From positions 186,001 to 250,000 of the forward strand of contig NZ_JACHBZ010000002.1 of NCBI RefSeq assembly GCF_014200575.1: a DNA stretch of 64,000 nt, given 5' to 3'. The notes beneath the pieces were generated by a model. The model made no database searches and was not told the DNA's origin. It saw nothing but the letters and a program-made list of their open reading frames with translations. Positions 44,601-52,400 of this stretch are shown here, in pieces (positions within the stretch are counted from its first letter, which is position 1; each line of letters begins with the position of its first letter). A program made the position numbers and the translations under genes. This DNA is from Mucilaginibacter saanensis (GTDB lineage: Bacteria > Bacteroidota > Bacteroidia > Sphingobacteriales > Sphingobacteriaceae).

Positions 44601-44697
44601 CATCTTTGACCACTCCTTTTACGGTAGTTGTTTGCGCAAACGCGAACAAATAGCCCGACAATAGAAGTATTACCATTAAAGTAATTCTTTTTTTCAT
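41647..44697 (-). CDS. SusC-type TonB-dependent glycan importer
   Basis: A 1016-residue outer-membrane transporter. Signal peptide ends in LFAFAQ; the carboxypeptidase-regulatory-like domain follows (TVKGVVKDGQGLPLPGATIV), then the TonB-contact region NEVVVVGYGSQKKKDIT and the plug (VRIRGASSPNGSEPLYVIDG, SVSVLKDASAAGIYGSLGST). The barrel ends YTAGLNVTF. It imports oligosaccharides captured by the SusD partner. A near-ideal promoter lies 61 bases upstream (44758-44789). The adjacent 7TMR-DISM/transposase-like gene 317 bases upstream is the best local candidate for its regulator; no SusR, hybrid two-component or ECF sigma/anti-sigma gene is present. Confidence 0.95.
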   Translation of the reverse strand: MKKRITLMVILLLSGYLFAFAQTTTVKGVVKDGQGLPLPGATIVVKGTNDAVSADLNGKYSINVAPTATLVFSFVGFDNQEIPVNSQTELNVTLTSNNKQLNEVVVVGYGSQKKKDITSAIATVSTKDVSTRPIVNSSEILDGKAAGVQVFNASGAPGGGNFSVRIRGASSPNGSEPLYVIDGTIVTSTAGLDPNNIESVSVLKDASAAGIYGSLGSTNGVVLITTKKGTAGQTKVELNMYAGKQQIVKKLDMLNADQYKSLISDEYTNAGQSVPAFPSNFTANNNWQDLTYRTANQSGINAGISGGTDKGTFYIGLGDLNQDGIINGTNYKRYSANVSLEQKIKKWLTFGTNIAYNRENGRTVNTNSSANHGGTVLSALSTPPIVPVFGANGMYQANSDNTSNPLDDIYSNNNNYVKNNLLGNVHTEITLPFNIKYRSQFGISLNNYNNDSFTDPLTNQGASQVNGIGSHDNNETFRYTWENTLTYSTVINKRHSITAVVGNTEIEEKYNSSYLYGTGFPAGITTLNAASANKQVSTYKTDWTLRSYFGRVNYAFDDKYLVTASMRADGSSRAGINHQWGYFPAVSGAWRISQENFLKDNSFIRDLKLRAGYGEVGNLPQTIYNSYSTLNPTGYLFGGNAASGYLPGNPAGNPDLKWETTKGVNVGFDISVLNDRLSLSADYYSKKTTDLIFPIVISAAEGGASNLKYTNLGGNVLNQGIEFSLTGRIVDGANFKWIATINASFNKNRVNGLPQVLDASGNSVGQTFPSGGVAFGGSGNATNLTIVKNGLPLGAFYGYQYAGVDPANGNALYKTANGGTTATPTAADQTYLGSGIPKATYGFASTVSYKNLSLDFLFDAVTGNKVFNATRVETEGMYLISNASTAVLGRWEKPGDITNIPAAVYGGTNSAGVSTILPSSRFIENGAFLRLKNLSLSYLIKSALLEKQGIKVRVFATAQNLFTITKYKGYYPEVNVFSDASQNNGSLGAPSSTATGIDYGTYPQTKTYTAGLNVTF

Positions 44698-45014
44698 AAA
44701 TTTTAGTTCAATAATTAAAAATTGGTTACATGCTTTGGCATGCTTAAATCATGGGCACAAAGTTATGCTCATTGCAGAGTAAAACGCAAGGAAATTTTAA
44801 ATATTTTAAACGCAACTTATTGATATATAGGTATTTATGTCTTAATTGATACGCTTTAACACCCTATGGTATTGATGAGCTAATTGGCTGATTATTAAGA
44901 ATAAATTGAAAGAATTTACGGCAGGCGTTCGCCGCATTTGATACGGATATTTACCTTTTTGCAAGTGTTGATTTACAGGCAGTTAAAATTTAGCGTATTA
45001 TATGTAAAAGCACG
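44698..45014. promoter_or_regulatory. Intergenic region before SusC with repeats of TTGATACG
   Basis: This 317-base gap holds the SusC promoter (listed separately) and two direct repeats of TTGATACG, at 44846-44853 and 44938-44945, about 92 bases apart and 80-190 bases upstream of the promoter. A short GGCG-TT-CGCC dyad lies at 44924-44933. These are candidate sites for the neighbouring regulator. Confidence 0.4.
44758..44789 (-). promoter_or_regulatory. SusC promoter: TTG-N21-TAACTTTG
   Basis: Read on the minus strand, TTG lies at 44789-44787 and TAACTTTG at 44765-44758, separated by 21 bases. This fits the Bacteroidota housekeeping-sigma consensus TTG-N19-23-TAnnTTTG. The start codon follows after about 60 bases. 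Confidence 0.8.
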
Positions 45015-46940
45015 TTAATCGTCATGATGATCAATAACCAGCTTGCTCCAGCCTTCATTATTGCCATTTTTAACTCCTGTTTTACGCGTTGATAACAGCT
45101 TTTTGATACGGTTACTATAGGCCCAGCAAGTACCTTGCCGTATGGATAGTATTTCAGATAGCTTGTGCGATGATATTTTTCCGTTGGTGGAGTATACTAA
45201 AAATATCATGTAAAAGGCCTTGGTTATTGGTATACGGGTATTTTGAAATATGGTGTATGAAGTTACAGATTCCTCATAGCTGCATTTACTGCAGCGCCTG
45301 CCGTGGGGCAGGTGCCCATTAAAGAAATGCGTATTGCCACATTTATGGCATTTGTAGCCTTCCTGCCATTTCAAATCGGCCAGAAATTGATAACAGCTCT
45401 CTGCATCAGGATATATTTTGCTGAACTCCTCAAAATCCACCCCTGCAGACATGATACGATCACGTGATACTTTTTCAAAGCTGGCATGTAGTTCCTGGTT
45501 GTCTTTCTCGAGCAGCAAATTCATTCTTGAAATTTCGGCCGTTTGCTGCTCCAGTATCTTATTAACCCGGTTTAAGTCTTCGTTCTGCTTCTCAATGATA
45601 AGGGCTTTGTCAATTACTTCATGCGTTCTTTCACGAACCTGCTCTTCCAATTTGATGTTGATTGATTCTTTGAGCTTTTGATTATCAGTTAGTTGTTGGA
45701 TAATATCATGCTGGGCTTTCTCCTTTTCACTTTTTAATATCCTTACTTTATCTCCAATGGCAAAGCCAAGCAATATCATTTCAAAAATGAAACACAAACT
45801 AAGGCTATAATAACTCATTGCACCCAGGTTAAGCCACCATACATTTAGCATGATCAATAACTTTAGTGTAAAGCCGGTAAACAGAAAGCTATAACCTAAC
45901 ACAAAGAATCGCGCCGGTCTGTATCCTTTTCTCAGAATGTAAATGCCCGTAAAAAAGGCAATGCAAAGAGGTATAAATTCAATAAATTTGTAATTGAACC
46001 ACTGTTTGTTCACCGTAAGGCACAGCAAAAAAAATGTTAACCTGGCGGCAATTATGATGTTGATCACTTTGTACAGAACAGGTGCTTTGGCTTTTACAAA
46101 CAATAGCTTATTAGTGAATAGCAAAGCAAACACACTAATGCAACATAAGGCAAAACCATAAGCGTATTCGTTCCAAAAAGGCGAACCCGGCCATAAGTAC
46201 TGGTATCCTATACCATCATTACAAAGCTCATAAAAGCCTACACTTAATATGTAAAAAACATAATATAAATGCTGTATATGCCGTATAGCAATAAACATCA
46301 TTAAGTTGTAAAAGGCAAAAACCAGTATCATTCCATAAAAAATGCCAAATAACAAATACTCGTTTAAGGCATACTCAATAAACCAATTAACAGAACGCAG
46401 CACAATAATCACGTCGGCAATTTGGTGCGATTTGATCCTGAAATAATAAGTACGCTCTTGTCCCGGGGCAACATCCAGGCTTATTTCAAAGTTTTTATGC
46501 TGAAACTCGCGGCTGCCAAACTTTTTTAGCGCGCCAAATTTTTCGGCTTTATAATTGGCATTGCTATCAGGCAAATAAGCGGTTATATCATCAATTGTCT
46601 GATCAAAAAACTCCAGCATCCAGCCCTTCTTGGTTTCCAGGGGGTATTTGATAGTTATCTTATACCAATAAGCAGACTTTAGCTTGTAGTTTTGAGGTGT
46701 ACTTGACCAGCTTGGTTTAAACTTTGAATTTATACCGGGTGATAGTACTTCATTAAGGGTTAATTTGCCGCCCTTGTCTTCTAGACAATATATCTCTTTG
46801 TAGGAAAAAATATGCTGTTTGAGCTGATCATTAATAGCGACCTGTTGTTGGGCGAACAGCTGGCTGGCGAACAGCAAGCAACTTAATAAAGTAAAAAACC
46901 ATTTAAAGTTTATAGGTAGGCGATAATAAAGTTGATACAT
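45015..46940 (-). CDS. 7TMR-DISM sensor fused to an IS1595-transposase-type zinc ribbon and HTH
   Basis: A 641-residue inner-membrane protein from the ATG at 46940 (a longer frame to 46982 adds 14 residues ahead of the signal). After the signal (ASQLFAQ), residues about 35-190 form a periplasmic 7TMR-DISMED2-like ligand domain (SAYWYKITIKYPLETKKGW, ERTYYFRIKS). Seven membrane helices span about 205-400. A long coiled coil covers about 410-510 (KLEEQVRERTHEVIDKAL, LEQQTAEISRMNLLLEKD). The C-terminus matches the N-terminal part of IS1595/ISXO2 transposases: a four-Cys zinc ribbon (YKCHKCGNTH ... RRCSKCSYEES, Cys about 531, 534, 550, 553) and a helix-turn-helix (ISSHKLSEILSIRQGTCWAY). The DDE catalytic domain is absent. 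It sits directly upstream of SusC, so a membrane-bound PUL regulator is inferred. Confidence 0.88.
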   Translation of the reverse strand: MYQLYYRLPINFKWFFTLLSCLLFASQLFAQQQVAINDQLKQHIFSYKEIYCLEDKGGKLTLNEVLSPGINSKFKPSWSSTPQNYKLKSAYWYKITIKYPLETKKGWMLEFFDQTIDDITAYLPDSNANYKAEKFGALKKFGSREFQHKNFEISLDVAPGQERTYYFRIKSHQIADVIIVLRSVNWFIEYALNEYLLFGIFYGMILVFAFYNLMMFIAIRHIQHLYYVFYILSVGFYELCNDGIGYQYLWPGSPFWNEYAYGFALCCISVFALLFTNKLLFVKAKAPVLYKVINIIIAARLTFFLLCLTVNKQWFNYKFIEFIPLCIAFFTGIYILRKGYRPARFFVLGYSFLFTGFTLKLLIMLNVWWLNLGAMSYYSLSLCFIFEMILLGFAIGDKVRILKSEKEKAQHDIIQQLTDNQKLKESINIKLEEQVRERTHEVIDKALIIEKQNEDLNRVNKILEQQTAEISRMNLLLEKDNQELHASFEKVSRDRIMSAGVDFEEFSKIYPDAESCYQFLADLKWQEGYKCHKCGNTHFFNGHLPHGRRCSKCSYEESVTSYTIFQNTRIPITKAFYMIFLVYSTNGKISSHKLSEILSIRQGTCWAYSNRIKKLLSTRKTGVKNGNNEGWSKLVIDHHDD

Positions 46941-46982
46941 AATAAATATTGCGCGCGTAATCTGTTCAGTTTCCAGAGGCAT

Positions 46983-47186
46983 AACAACACTTATAACGTT
47001 AAGTCATGCATCAATAGGATAATATTAAAATTAGCAGGGATATAGGTAAGGTTATATTCAAAAAATATATATAATCGTTTTAAGATTAAAATGTATTTTT
47101 CTGCAAATATTGAAGTTTTTTAATTGTTTTTTGGCAGAGTATTGTAAAGATTTTAACGATAAAACCATATTATTAAAAAGTATAAT
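46983..47186. other. AT-rich leader region of the sensor gene
   Basis: About 200 AT-rich bases that include the promoter of the 7TMR-DISM gene on the minus strand and the decayed front of the barrel relic on the plus strand. I could not place a clean TTG/TAnnTTTG pair. Confidence 0.35.
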
Positions 47187-47874
47187 CAAAACATATTTTT
47201 ACGGGTTGTGCAAAATACCTTGTCGGCGCCTTATTATGCAACTAAAGGAAATAAATTTGAGGCCGAGTTTAAATACTCATTCAATAATCATTTAACGCTG
47301 GCCAACCTGCAGACTCCGACGCTTCGGCTGTTTATCAATATTTAAAACCCAATGGCAATATTTATAAACCATCTGGGTTACCCGGTAACGTATCCAGGGT
47401 TAAAAGATCAATAAGCTATCCTTGTATTTAATATTTGTAGCTGTACAAATATCGGCTATGGCGGGTGTCAACAACAGATGCAATTTTGGTGCTACTACCG
47501 GCGGTTATTTTTACCTCAACAATTATTTCAGACTTGGTGGTACCGATGAGCGGGAAATGGGCTCAAATATCAATTTTATAGGGTTAAAGCAAGGAGAGGT
47601 GCCGGTAAGAAGTTTATCGGCTATTGACTTAGCTATCCAATACTTTCCGTTTGACAAACGGCACGTTATACCTACCCTCAGTTATGCTGCAGATGGCAAT
47701 GGCTATAACGTAACGGCTAATTTTTTTAAACGTAACAGCGATTACAGCGGCTATGGTGTTCACCTGGGCTACCTGTCTGTAATAGGACCGGTAGATTGCG
47801 TGATCAGGAAGGCCGAAATCGGCGATATCAATTTGCCATGGCGGTTTTACTTATCTTTTAGTTATAAGTTTTAA
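47187..47874 (+). pseudogene. C-terminal relic of an outer-membrane barrel protein (patatin/NTE or BamA-like)
   Basis: Pieces of a beta-barrel C-terminus in at least two frames. The first reads NTLSAPYYATKGNKFEAEFK, then YSFNNHLTLAN and soon a stop; the last, from about 47422, reads YFYLNNYFRLGGTDEREMGS, then FIGLKQGEVPVRS, HLGYLSVIGPVDCVI and RFYLSFSYKF with a terminal Phe. This order fits the Omp85-like barrel that follows patatin domains in Bacteroidota phospholipases. No catalytic GxSxG part and no signal peptide are found. The terminal Phe and GPV-type strand are characteristic of barrel ends; the exact parent family is less sure. Confidence 0.6.
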
Positions 47875-47923
47875 TCAATGGTTGCAGCTTAAATCTATCG
47901 GTGTTTATCGTAAGTCAAGTTTG

Positions 47924-48462
47924 CTATTTACTGCGCACAGCTGGTGGGTATCTACGGATTTTCTCATCATATACCATGATTTTTCCATTCTTTAGTTTAA
48001 CGTCGTCGGTATAATATAAAGAATCTGTTTTTCCTTTTTTGTCTGTCCACTTTTCTACGTACCAAAGTGTAACCCAGGTATCTTTTTGGTCATGGTAGTA
48101 GGTGGTAAGCCAGGAATCAAAGGTTTTTGAAACGGATGCCATATCATTACGTGTTTGCGTAAGTATAGTTACCAGACTATCTTTTTTGCCTTTAAAATAA
48201 AACTGATCTCCAATAAATTCTACCGTATCGGCAAAGTTTTCAGCAGCACCCTTAACATCTCCTGCAATATATTTCTTTAAGCAGTTAAGTACAATAAGCG
48301 CATTTCTCTCATCGCCCGGTTGCCAGTTTACAGAATATTTTAGAGTAAAAGGGTAAGTAAGTTTTGCAGATACATCAGATTTAATCTGATTGGTGCCCGG
48401 TTTGCTTTGGCAACTCAAAAGCAATGTGCATAGCGTAATAAAAAGAAAAGGATTTGTTTCAT
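47924..48462 (-). pseudogene. NTF2-like lipoprotein with a one-base deletion in the signal peptide
   Basis: The body of the gene is intact (about 165 residues: KYIAGDVKGAAENFADTVEF, NDMASVSKTFDSWLTTYYHD, WVTLWYVEKWTDKKGKTDSL), with the pattern of a SnoaL/NTF2-like domain. It starts in frame at a TTG only (48424). The natural start is the ATG at 48462, which reads MKQILFFLL and then goes out of frame near 48438-48443. Adding one base there gives MKQILFFLLTLCTLLLSC, a perfect lipoprotein signal. So either the gene is newly broken, the TTG gives an unexported form, or the read has an error. Confidence 0.6.
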
Positions 48463-48724
48463 GAGTATTTAGTTTACTGGTATTGTATGATGTGATTTAG
48501 CTCTTATCGTACTGGAATTCAGATAATTAAATCTAATATAACAAATATAATAATAACAAAAAATGATAGCCGTTTGCCACACCTGTTGATATATCTTTTG
48601 ATGTTATTATTAGGTATAAAATATAGGGGCAAATGATATTTTGTAAAGGTTGATCCCCTTTGGGGCAGTTTTCAGGCCTATTATCTTCAACAGGCTTTAA
48701 TTAAATAATTAATATCTTGGCAAT
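48463..48724. other. Intergenic region between divergent genes
   Basis: These 262 bases separate the lipoprotein gene (minus) from the Crp/Fnr gene (plus). They are AT-rich and hold both promoters; I see no gene, hairpin or clear operator. Confidence 0.35.
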
Positions 48725-49300
48725 ATGCTTCAGCACCTGATCCATACTATATCGCAAAGGGTTTCGCTTACAAAGGCCGATATCAGCTTGTGCGAAGCCT
48801 GTTTTGAGCCTGTTCTTTTTCCGAAAAATCGAATTGTTGAAGAGGCCGGTGCGGTGCCACAATATCTTTACTTTGTTGTTAAAGGTTTTATGCGTCTGTT
48901 TCATTACAATGAAAATGGCGATGAAGTAACCACTCACATCAATTGCCCTCCGGGTTTTCTAACTTCCTACTTTAATTTTATTAATCAGACCAAATCAGAG
49001 GAGAATGTTGAATGTATCACGGAGTGCGAAATTCTTAGAATCACCAAAACAAATTTAGACCATCTGACTAACCAAAGCCCCGCTTTTAAGGATTTTAGCA
49101 TCGCGGTATTTCAGCAATCGATAGCTTATAATGAAAACAGGTCGAAAGAACTGGCGACATTAACTGCCGAACAACGCTATAAAAAGCTGATTGAAAACTA
49201 TCCGGGTATTATTCATCATGTGCCGGTGCAATACATTGCCTCTTTTTTGGGTATGAAACCTGAAAGCCTGAGCCGTATACGCAAACGGATGTTTTCCTAA
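48725..49300 (+). CDS. Crp/Fnr-family transcriptional regulator
   Basis: A 191-residue regulator. Residues about 20-125 form the cyclic-nucleotide-type beta barrel (NRIVEEAGAVPQYLYFVVKG, HYNENGDEVTTHINCPPG), but the cAMP-contact Arg-Ser-Ala motif is absent, as in most Bacteroidota members. The C-terminal winged helix has VPVQYIASFLGMKPESLSRI. There is no N-terminal Fe-S cysteine set, so it is not an Fnr-type oxygen sensor. It lies 69 bases before an SDR gene on the same strand, its probable target. The ligand is unknown. Confidence 0.9.
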   Translation: MLQHLIHTISQRVSLTKADISLCEACFEPVLFPKNRIVEEAGAVPQYLYFVVKGFMRLFHYNENGDEVTTHINCPPGFLTSYFNFINQTKSEENVECITECEILRITKTNLDHLTNQSPAFKDFSIAVFQQSIAYNENRSKELATLTAEQRYKKLIENYPGIIHHVPVQYIASFLGMKPESLSRIRKRMFS

Positions 49301-49368
49301 CATTTGTCAAGTGGATTGGCTTTAACAAACCTCAGATTTGTACCATTAATTACTTAAGAAATAAGCAA

Positions 49369-50382
49369 ATGGCAAATCAGCAACTATCATTAGTTAACGG
49401 TGCAAACGGGCATCTCGGTAATAATTTAGTAAGGCTTCTTATCGGTAAGGGCATCCGTGTACGTGCCACAGTCCGAAACATTCATAATAAAGAACCTTTT
49501 AAGGGATTGGACTGTGAGGTGGTTCAATCAGATATCACGGATAAACAATCATTAGTACGGGCTTTACAAGGGGTAGAAACCTTTTACGCCGTGGGCGCGG
49601 CATTTAAACTTTGGGCAAAATATCCCAAAAAAGAGATTTACGATGTAAACCTTGAGGGTACCCGTAATGTGGTTGAAGCTGCCGCCGAAGCCGGTGTTAA
49701 ACGAATTGTATACGTAAGTTCAATAGCCGCATTAAATTATAATACGGTACCGGTAAAAGAAAGTTATGGCTACAACCCTGACCGCAGGGATATGTATTAC
49801 AACTCAAAGAATGATGGTGAAAAATTAGCCTTTGAACTGGCAAAAAAACATAGTATTGAATTGGTCGCTGTTTTACCATCGGCCATGATCGGGAGCGAGG
49901 CTTTTGCACCATTAAACGTTTCGTACAATATTATCAGGCTGATCCTCCAAAAGGAAATACCGGTAGAAACCAGTATAGCGCTTAACTGGGTAGATGTAAA
50001 AGATGTTGCCGAAGGTTGCTATCAGGCAGCTGTAAAAGGCACCAGCGGCGAGCGATACATTTTGGCCAATGAAAAATGTACTTCTATCAAGGACACTACT
50101 AAACTTGCGCAGGATCTTTTTCCGGAGTTAAAAATAAAGCTGCCAGTTGCTGTACCCAGATCTGTGTTAGTTGTGATTGCCTGGTTTATGGAGATAGGAA
50201 GTAAAATTAATGGTAAGGCCCCGCTATTAAGTATTAAGGATATTACTATGTTTTCTGGTCTGCAACAGGATTTCGATATTTCAAAATCACGAAAAGAACT
50301 CGGATTTAACCCTAAACCTCCTGAACATTCCGTTAAGGAAGCGATGCAGTATTTAATAAAGCAACAATTTATTCGGTTGTAA
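49369..50382 (+). CDS. NAD(P)-dependent SDR (dihydroflavonol reductase/epimerase-like)
   Basis: A 337-residue extended short-chain dehydrogenase. The nucleotide-binding motif is NGANGHLGNNLVRLLI (a GxxGxxG variant), Asp of the adenine pocket lies in QSDITDKQSL, and the active site has YYNSKNDGEKLAFELAKKH (YxxxK) after SSIAALN. Members reduce carbonyls on flavonoid-, steroid- or terpenoid-like substrates. It follows a Crp/Fnr regulator and ends at a two-way terminator. The relic at 38446-38547 belongs to a related family. Confidence 0.9.
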   Translation: MANQQLSLVNGANGHLGNNLVRLLIGKGIRVRATVRNIHNKEPFKGLDCEVVQSDITDKQSLVRALQGVETFYAVGAAFKLWAKYPKKEIYDVNLEGTRNVVEAAAEAGVKRIVYVSSIAALNYNTVPVKESYGYNPDRRDMYYNSKNDGEKLAFELAKKHSIELVAVLPSAMIGSEAFAPLNVSYNIIRLILQKEIPVETSIALNWVDVKDVAEGCYQAAVKGTSGERYILANEKCTSIKDTTKLAQDLFPELKIKLPVAVPRSVLVVIAWFMEIGSKINGKAPLLSIKDITMFSGLQQDFDISKSRKELGFNPKPPEHSVKEAMQYLIKQQFIRL

Positions 50383-50437
50383 CATAAATTAAGTTAACTG
50401 ACTTATAAATATCGCAATGGATTCTTCTCTTATATAA

Positions 50438-50469
50438 CACAAAAGCCTGACGGTAGTCAGGCTTTTGTG
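50438..50469. terminator. Two-way terminator between SDR and deacetylase
   Basis: CACAAAAGCCTGAC (50438-50451) and GTCAGGCTTTTGTG (50456-50469) pair perfectly around GGTA, between convergent genes, with T runs in both arms. Confidence 0.9.
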
Positions 50470-50488
50470 TCTTGTTTACCGTTTAATC

Positions 50489-51292
50489 TTACTGTACTTT
50501 GGCAGAGTGTGCGGCGGGTTTACTTGCAGCTGTCACATAATCCATAGCTTTTTGAAAAGTGGTTACCCACAAATCTTTTTGGTTATCCCGTATATAATTC
50601 AGTAACTCCTGGTGTGCCTTTGCCGATGTGGTAATATAGTCGCCGCCTATTCCGTGAAACATGATAACGCCCATGCCGCCGTGCTTCAGGGTGCTTTTAA
50701 CAAAGGCGATGAGTTGGTTGCCGGTTGTGCCATCTTCTAAACCATAGGATGGTACCCTGAACGGGTCAAGATGTTTGAAATCAGTAATTACAGCATTGGT
50801 ATCGCCTCCAATGCGGGCATACTTAACCATGTCGTATTTTTTAAGGGTATCTACATAGTCTTTGCCCCCAGCCAGTGTTTCAGCGCAAGGGTAGGCAAAG
50901 GTTCTGCCTATTTGCCCGTCTACGGCGTACAAAAAGTGATTCATCACTTCAATTTCCCTGATCATACCGTATGCCGTGTACTTTTCAGAGGGTACAGGGT
51001 TATCATCGGTACTTAAACAGGGGTGAAAAATGGTATGGTTACCAAGTTCATACCCCCTTTTACTTAATGCCCGCCACCGTGGAATAGTTAAACGGTTTAT
51101 ATCGCCTGTTAAAAAAAAGGTAGCGGTTAAATGCGCAGCATCCAATTGCGGCACGGCAATATTTAATTGCGACTCCAGTGCATCGTCATAAGTGAGCACA
51201 ATAACCGCTTTTTTGTGCTGGGGCCATTTTATTTTTTCCTGTGCCTGTACGGTAAAATTGATGAACAGCAGTATAATAAGTATTCGTTTCAT
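50489..51292 (-). CDS. Secreted polysaccharide deacetylase-like protein (CE4/NodB)
   Basis: A 267-residue exported protein with a signal peptide ending in TVQAQ. The NodB fold shows motif 1 AVIVLTYDDALESQLNIAV (catalytic Asp-Asp), motif 2 YELGNHTIFHPCLS (HxxxH metal ligands), motif 3 RTFAYPCAETLAGG and a late GVIMFHGIGGD. It probably removes acetyl groups from a glycan, with a divalent metal, in the periplasm or outside. It is monocistronic and convergent with the SDR gene. The substrate is unknown; some members act on xylan or peptidoglycan. Confidence 0.88.
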   Translation of the reverse strand: MKRILIILLFINFTVQAQEKIKWPQHKKAVIVLTYDDALESQLNIAVPQLDAAHLTATFFLTGDINRLTIPRWRALSKRGYELGNHTIFHPCLSTDDNPVPSEKYTAYGMIREIEVMNHFLYAVDGQIGRTFAYPCAETLAGGKDYVDTLKKYDMVKYARIGGDTNAVITDFKHLDPFRVPSYGLEDGTTGNQLIAFVKSTLKHGGMGVIMFHGIGGDYITTSAKAHQELLNYIRDNQKDLWVTTFQKAMDYVTAASKPAAHSAKVQ

Positions 51293-51459
51293 ACGTGATG
51301 GAGTAGTTTATTAGCAATTAAAAATAAGTAAACACGCGTGTTATTTATAAAATAGTATCCGTTTATTCTAAAATGAATAATCTGCGTGAAGATTGAAACA
51401 AGGGAGAATATGGAGGGCCTGACTGAATAATTCAGGCTAAATAATAATGGCCTGAATTT
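51293..51459. other. Short intergenic region
   Basis: About 170 bases between two minus-strand genes, with the promoter of the deacetylase. The imperfect TTATTTATAAAATAG-type A/T repeats have no clear role. Confidence 0.3.
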
Positions 51460-51834
51460 TCAGACCTGAAATCTTAACTGTTTCAGATAGCAATGATTTT
51501 CGGGTGAGATTTGGAAAACAGAAGAGCGCAGGCTTTTTACATTAATGCGCATGATTAACAACCGAAGACTTAAAAATGCCGGGATAAAAACGTTTAAAAG
51601 CAACATGGGTAAATTAAAGGAAACCTTAAAGCGCTTAACTTCAACTGCTGTTTCATCTGTTACCGACTGGAGCTCATCTTTCTTTTTAACGAGGCGTTGC
51701 ATCAGGTAATTTGTCTTTATGGGGTCTTTGGAAACGGAACTCTGGTGAATAACCTGGTAAATAACATACGGACGAAGCAGCAGCATGATTACGCCTAATG
51801 TAAAAATGAATATGTTGCAGCGCCTTTTTTCCAT
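51460..51834 (-). CDS. Hypothetical two-helix membrane protein
   Basis: A 124-residue protein I do not recognise. Helices lie at residues about 7-27 (IFIFTLGVIMLLLRPYVIYQ) and 74-95 (FNLPMLLLNVFIPAFLSLRL), joined by a charged segment (LMQRLVKKKDELQSVTDETA). The C-terminus is basic and holds one Cys-containing stretch. It is a lone minus-strand gene divergent from the metal efflux operon, 165 bases away, and may be linked to it only by position. Confidence 0.55.
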   Translation of the reverse strand: MEKRRCNIFIFTLGVIMLLLRPYVIYQVIHQSSVSKDPIKTNYLMQRLVKKKDELQSVTDETAVEVKRFKVSFNLPMLLLNVFIPAFLSLRLLIMRINVKSLRSSVFQISPENHCYLKQLRFQV

Positions 51835-51999
51835 CTGTGCTCATGTTTCATGAATTGAAACGTACAATATTAAGTTATGTTCGGCCAAGTAACAAGACCA
51901 CTAAATTAATTATTGATGCGGAGGAGGGATCAACCGGTTGTTACCTGATGTTGTTACCGTAAAAATGATATCTTGTCAATAATTATTACATTTGCGCCA

Positions 52000-52317
52000 A
52001 TGAAATTCATCGCATTGTTTTTAAGTATCTATATGACCGCACTGGCATTTATGCCCTGCCGGGACAAGCAGGATACTGCCGCGTTGAATAAAATTCACAC
52101 CACTGTACAAAAAAGCCATACCGGGAATGATCAATGCGGACAGGAAAGCTGTTCTCCGTTTTGTTCATGTACATGTTGTTCAACTGTCAGAACATTGCAG
52201 CCTCAAACGCTTATTCAATTTCCTGCAATACAGCTTGCTGATAGCTATACCATACATCCAACTCCTGCCATTCAACAGGTAAGTCTTTCTGTGTGGCAGC
52301 CTCCTCAATTAAGTTAA
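52000..52317 (+). CDS. DUF6660-type Cys-rich protein before the metal efflux genes
   Basis: A 105-residue exported protein from the ATG at 52000. The signal ends near LAFMPC, and the mature part has a Cys cluster: HTGNDQCGQESCSPFCSCTC, then CS. Seven Cys within 20 residues indicate metal or disulfide chemistry. Proteins of this kind (annotated DUF6660 from memory) occur in Bacteroidota just before CusA/CzcA-type efflux genes. It lies 83 bases before the efflux gene and may sense or hand over the metal in the periplasm; this is inference from position and cysteines. Confidence 0.75.
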   Translation: MKFIALFLSIYMTALAFMPCRDKQDTAALNKIHTTVQKSHTGNDQCGQESCSPFCSCTCCSTVRTLQPQTLIQFPAIQLADSYTIHPTPAIQQVSLSVWQPPQLS

Positions 52318-52400
52318 TTCCATTTTGCCGTCAGGCAATTGAATAAGCAATCGCCCTGGTGCTTGCTTAAATCTTCATGGTTTAACTTAACTCATATTTC

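Noticed and set aside
45015..46940. Insertion sequence of the IS1595 family
   Set aside because: Only the zinc ribbon and HTH are present, with no DDE domain, no terminal inverted repeats and no target duplication. The rest of the chain is a typical 7TMR-DISM protein in one intact frame.
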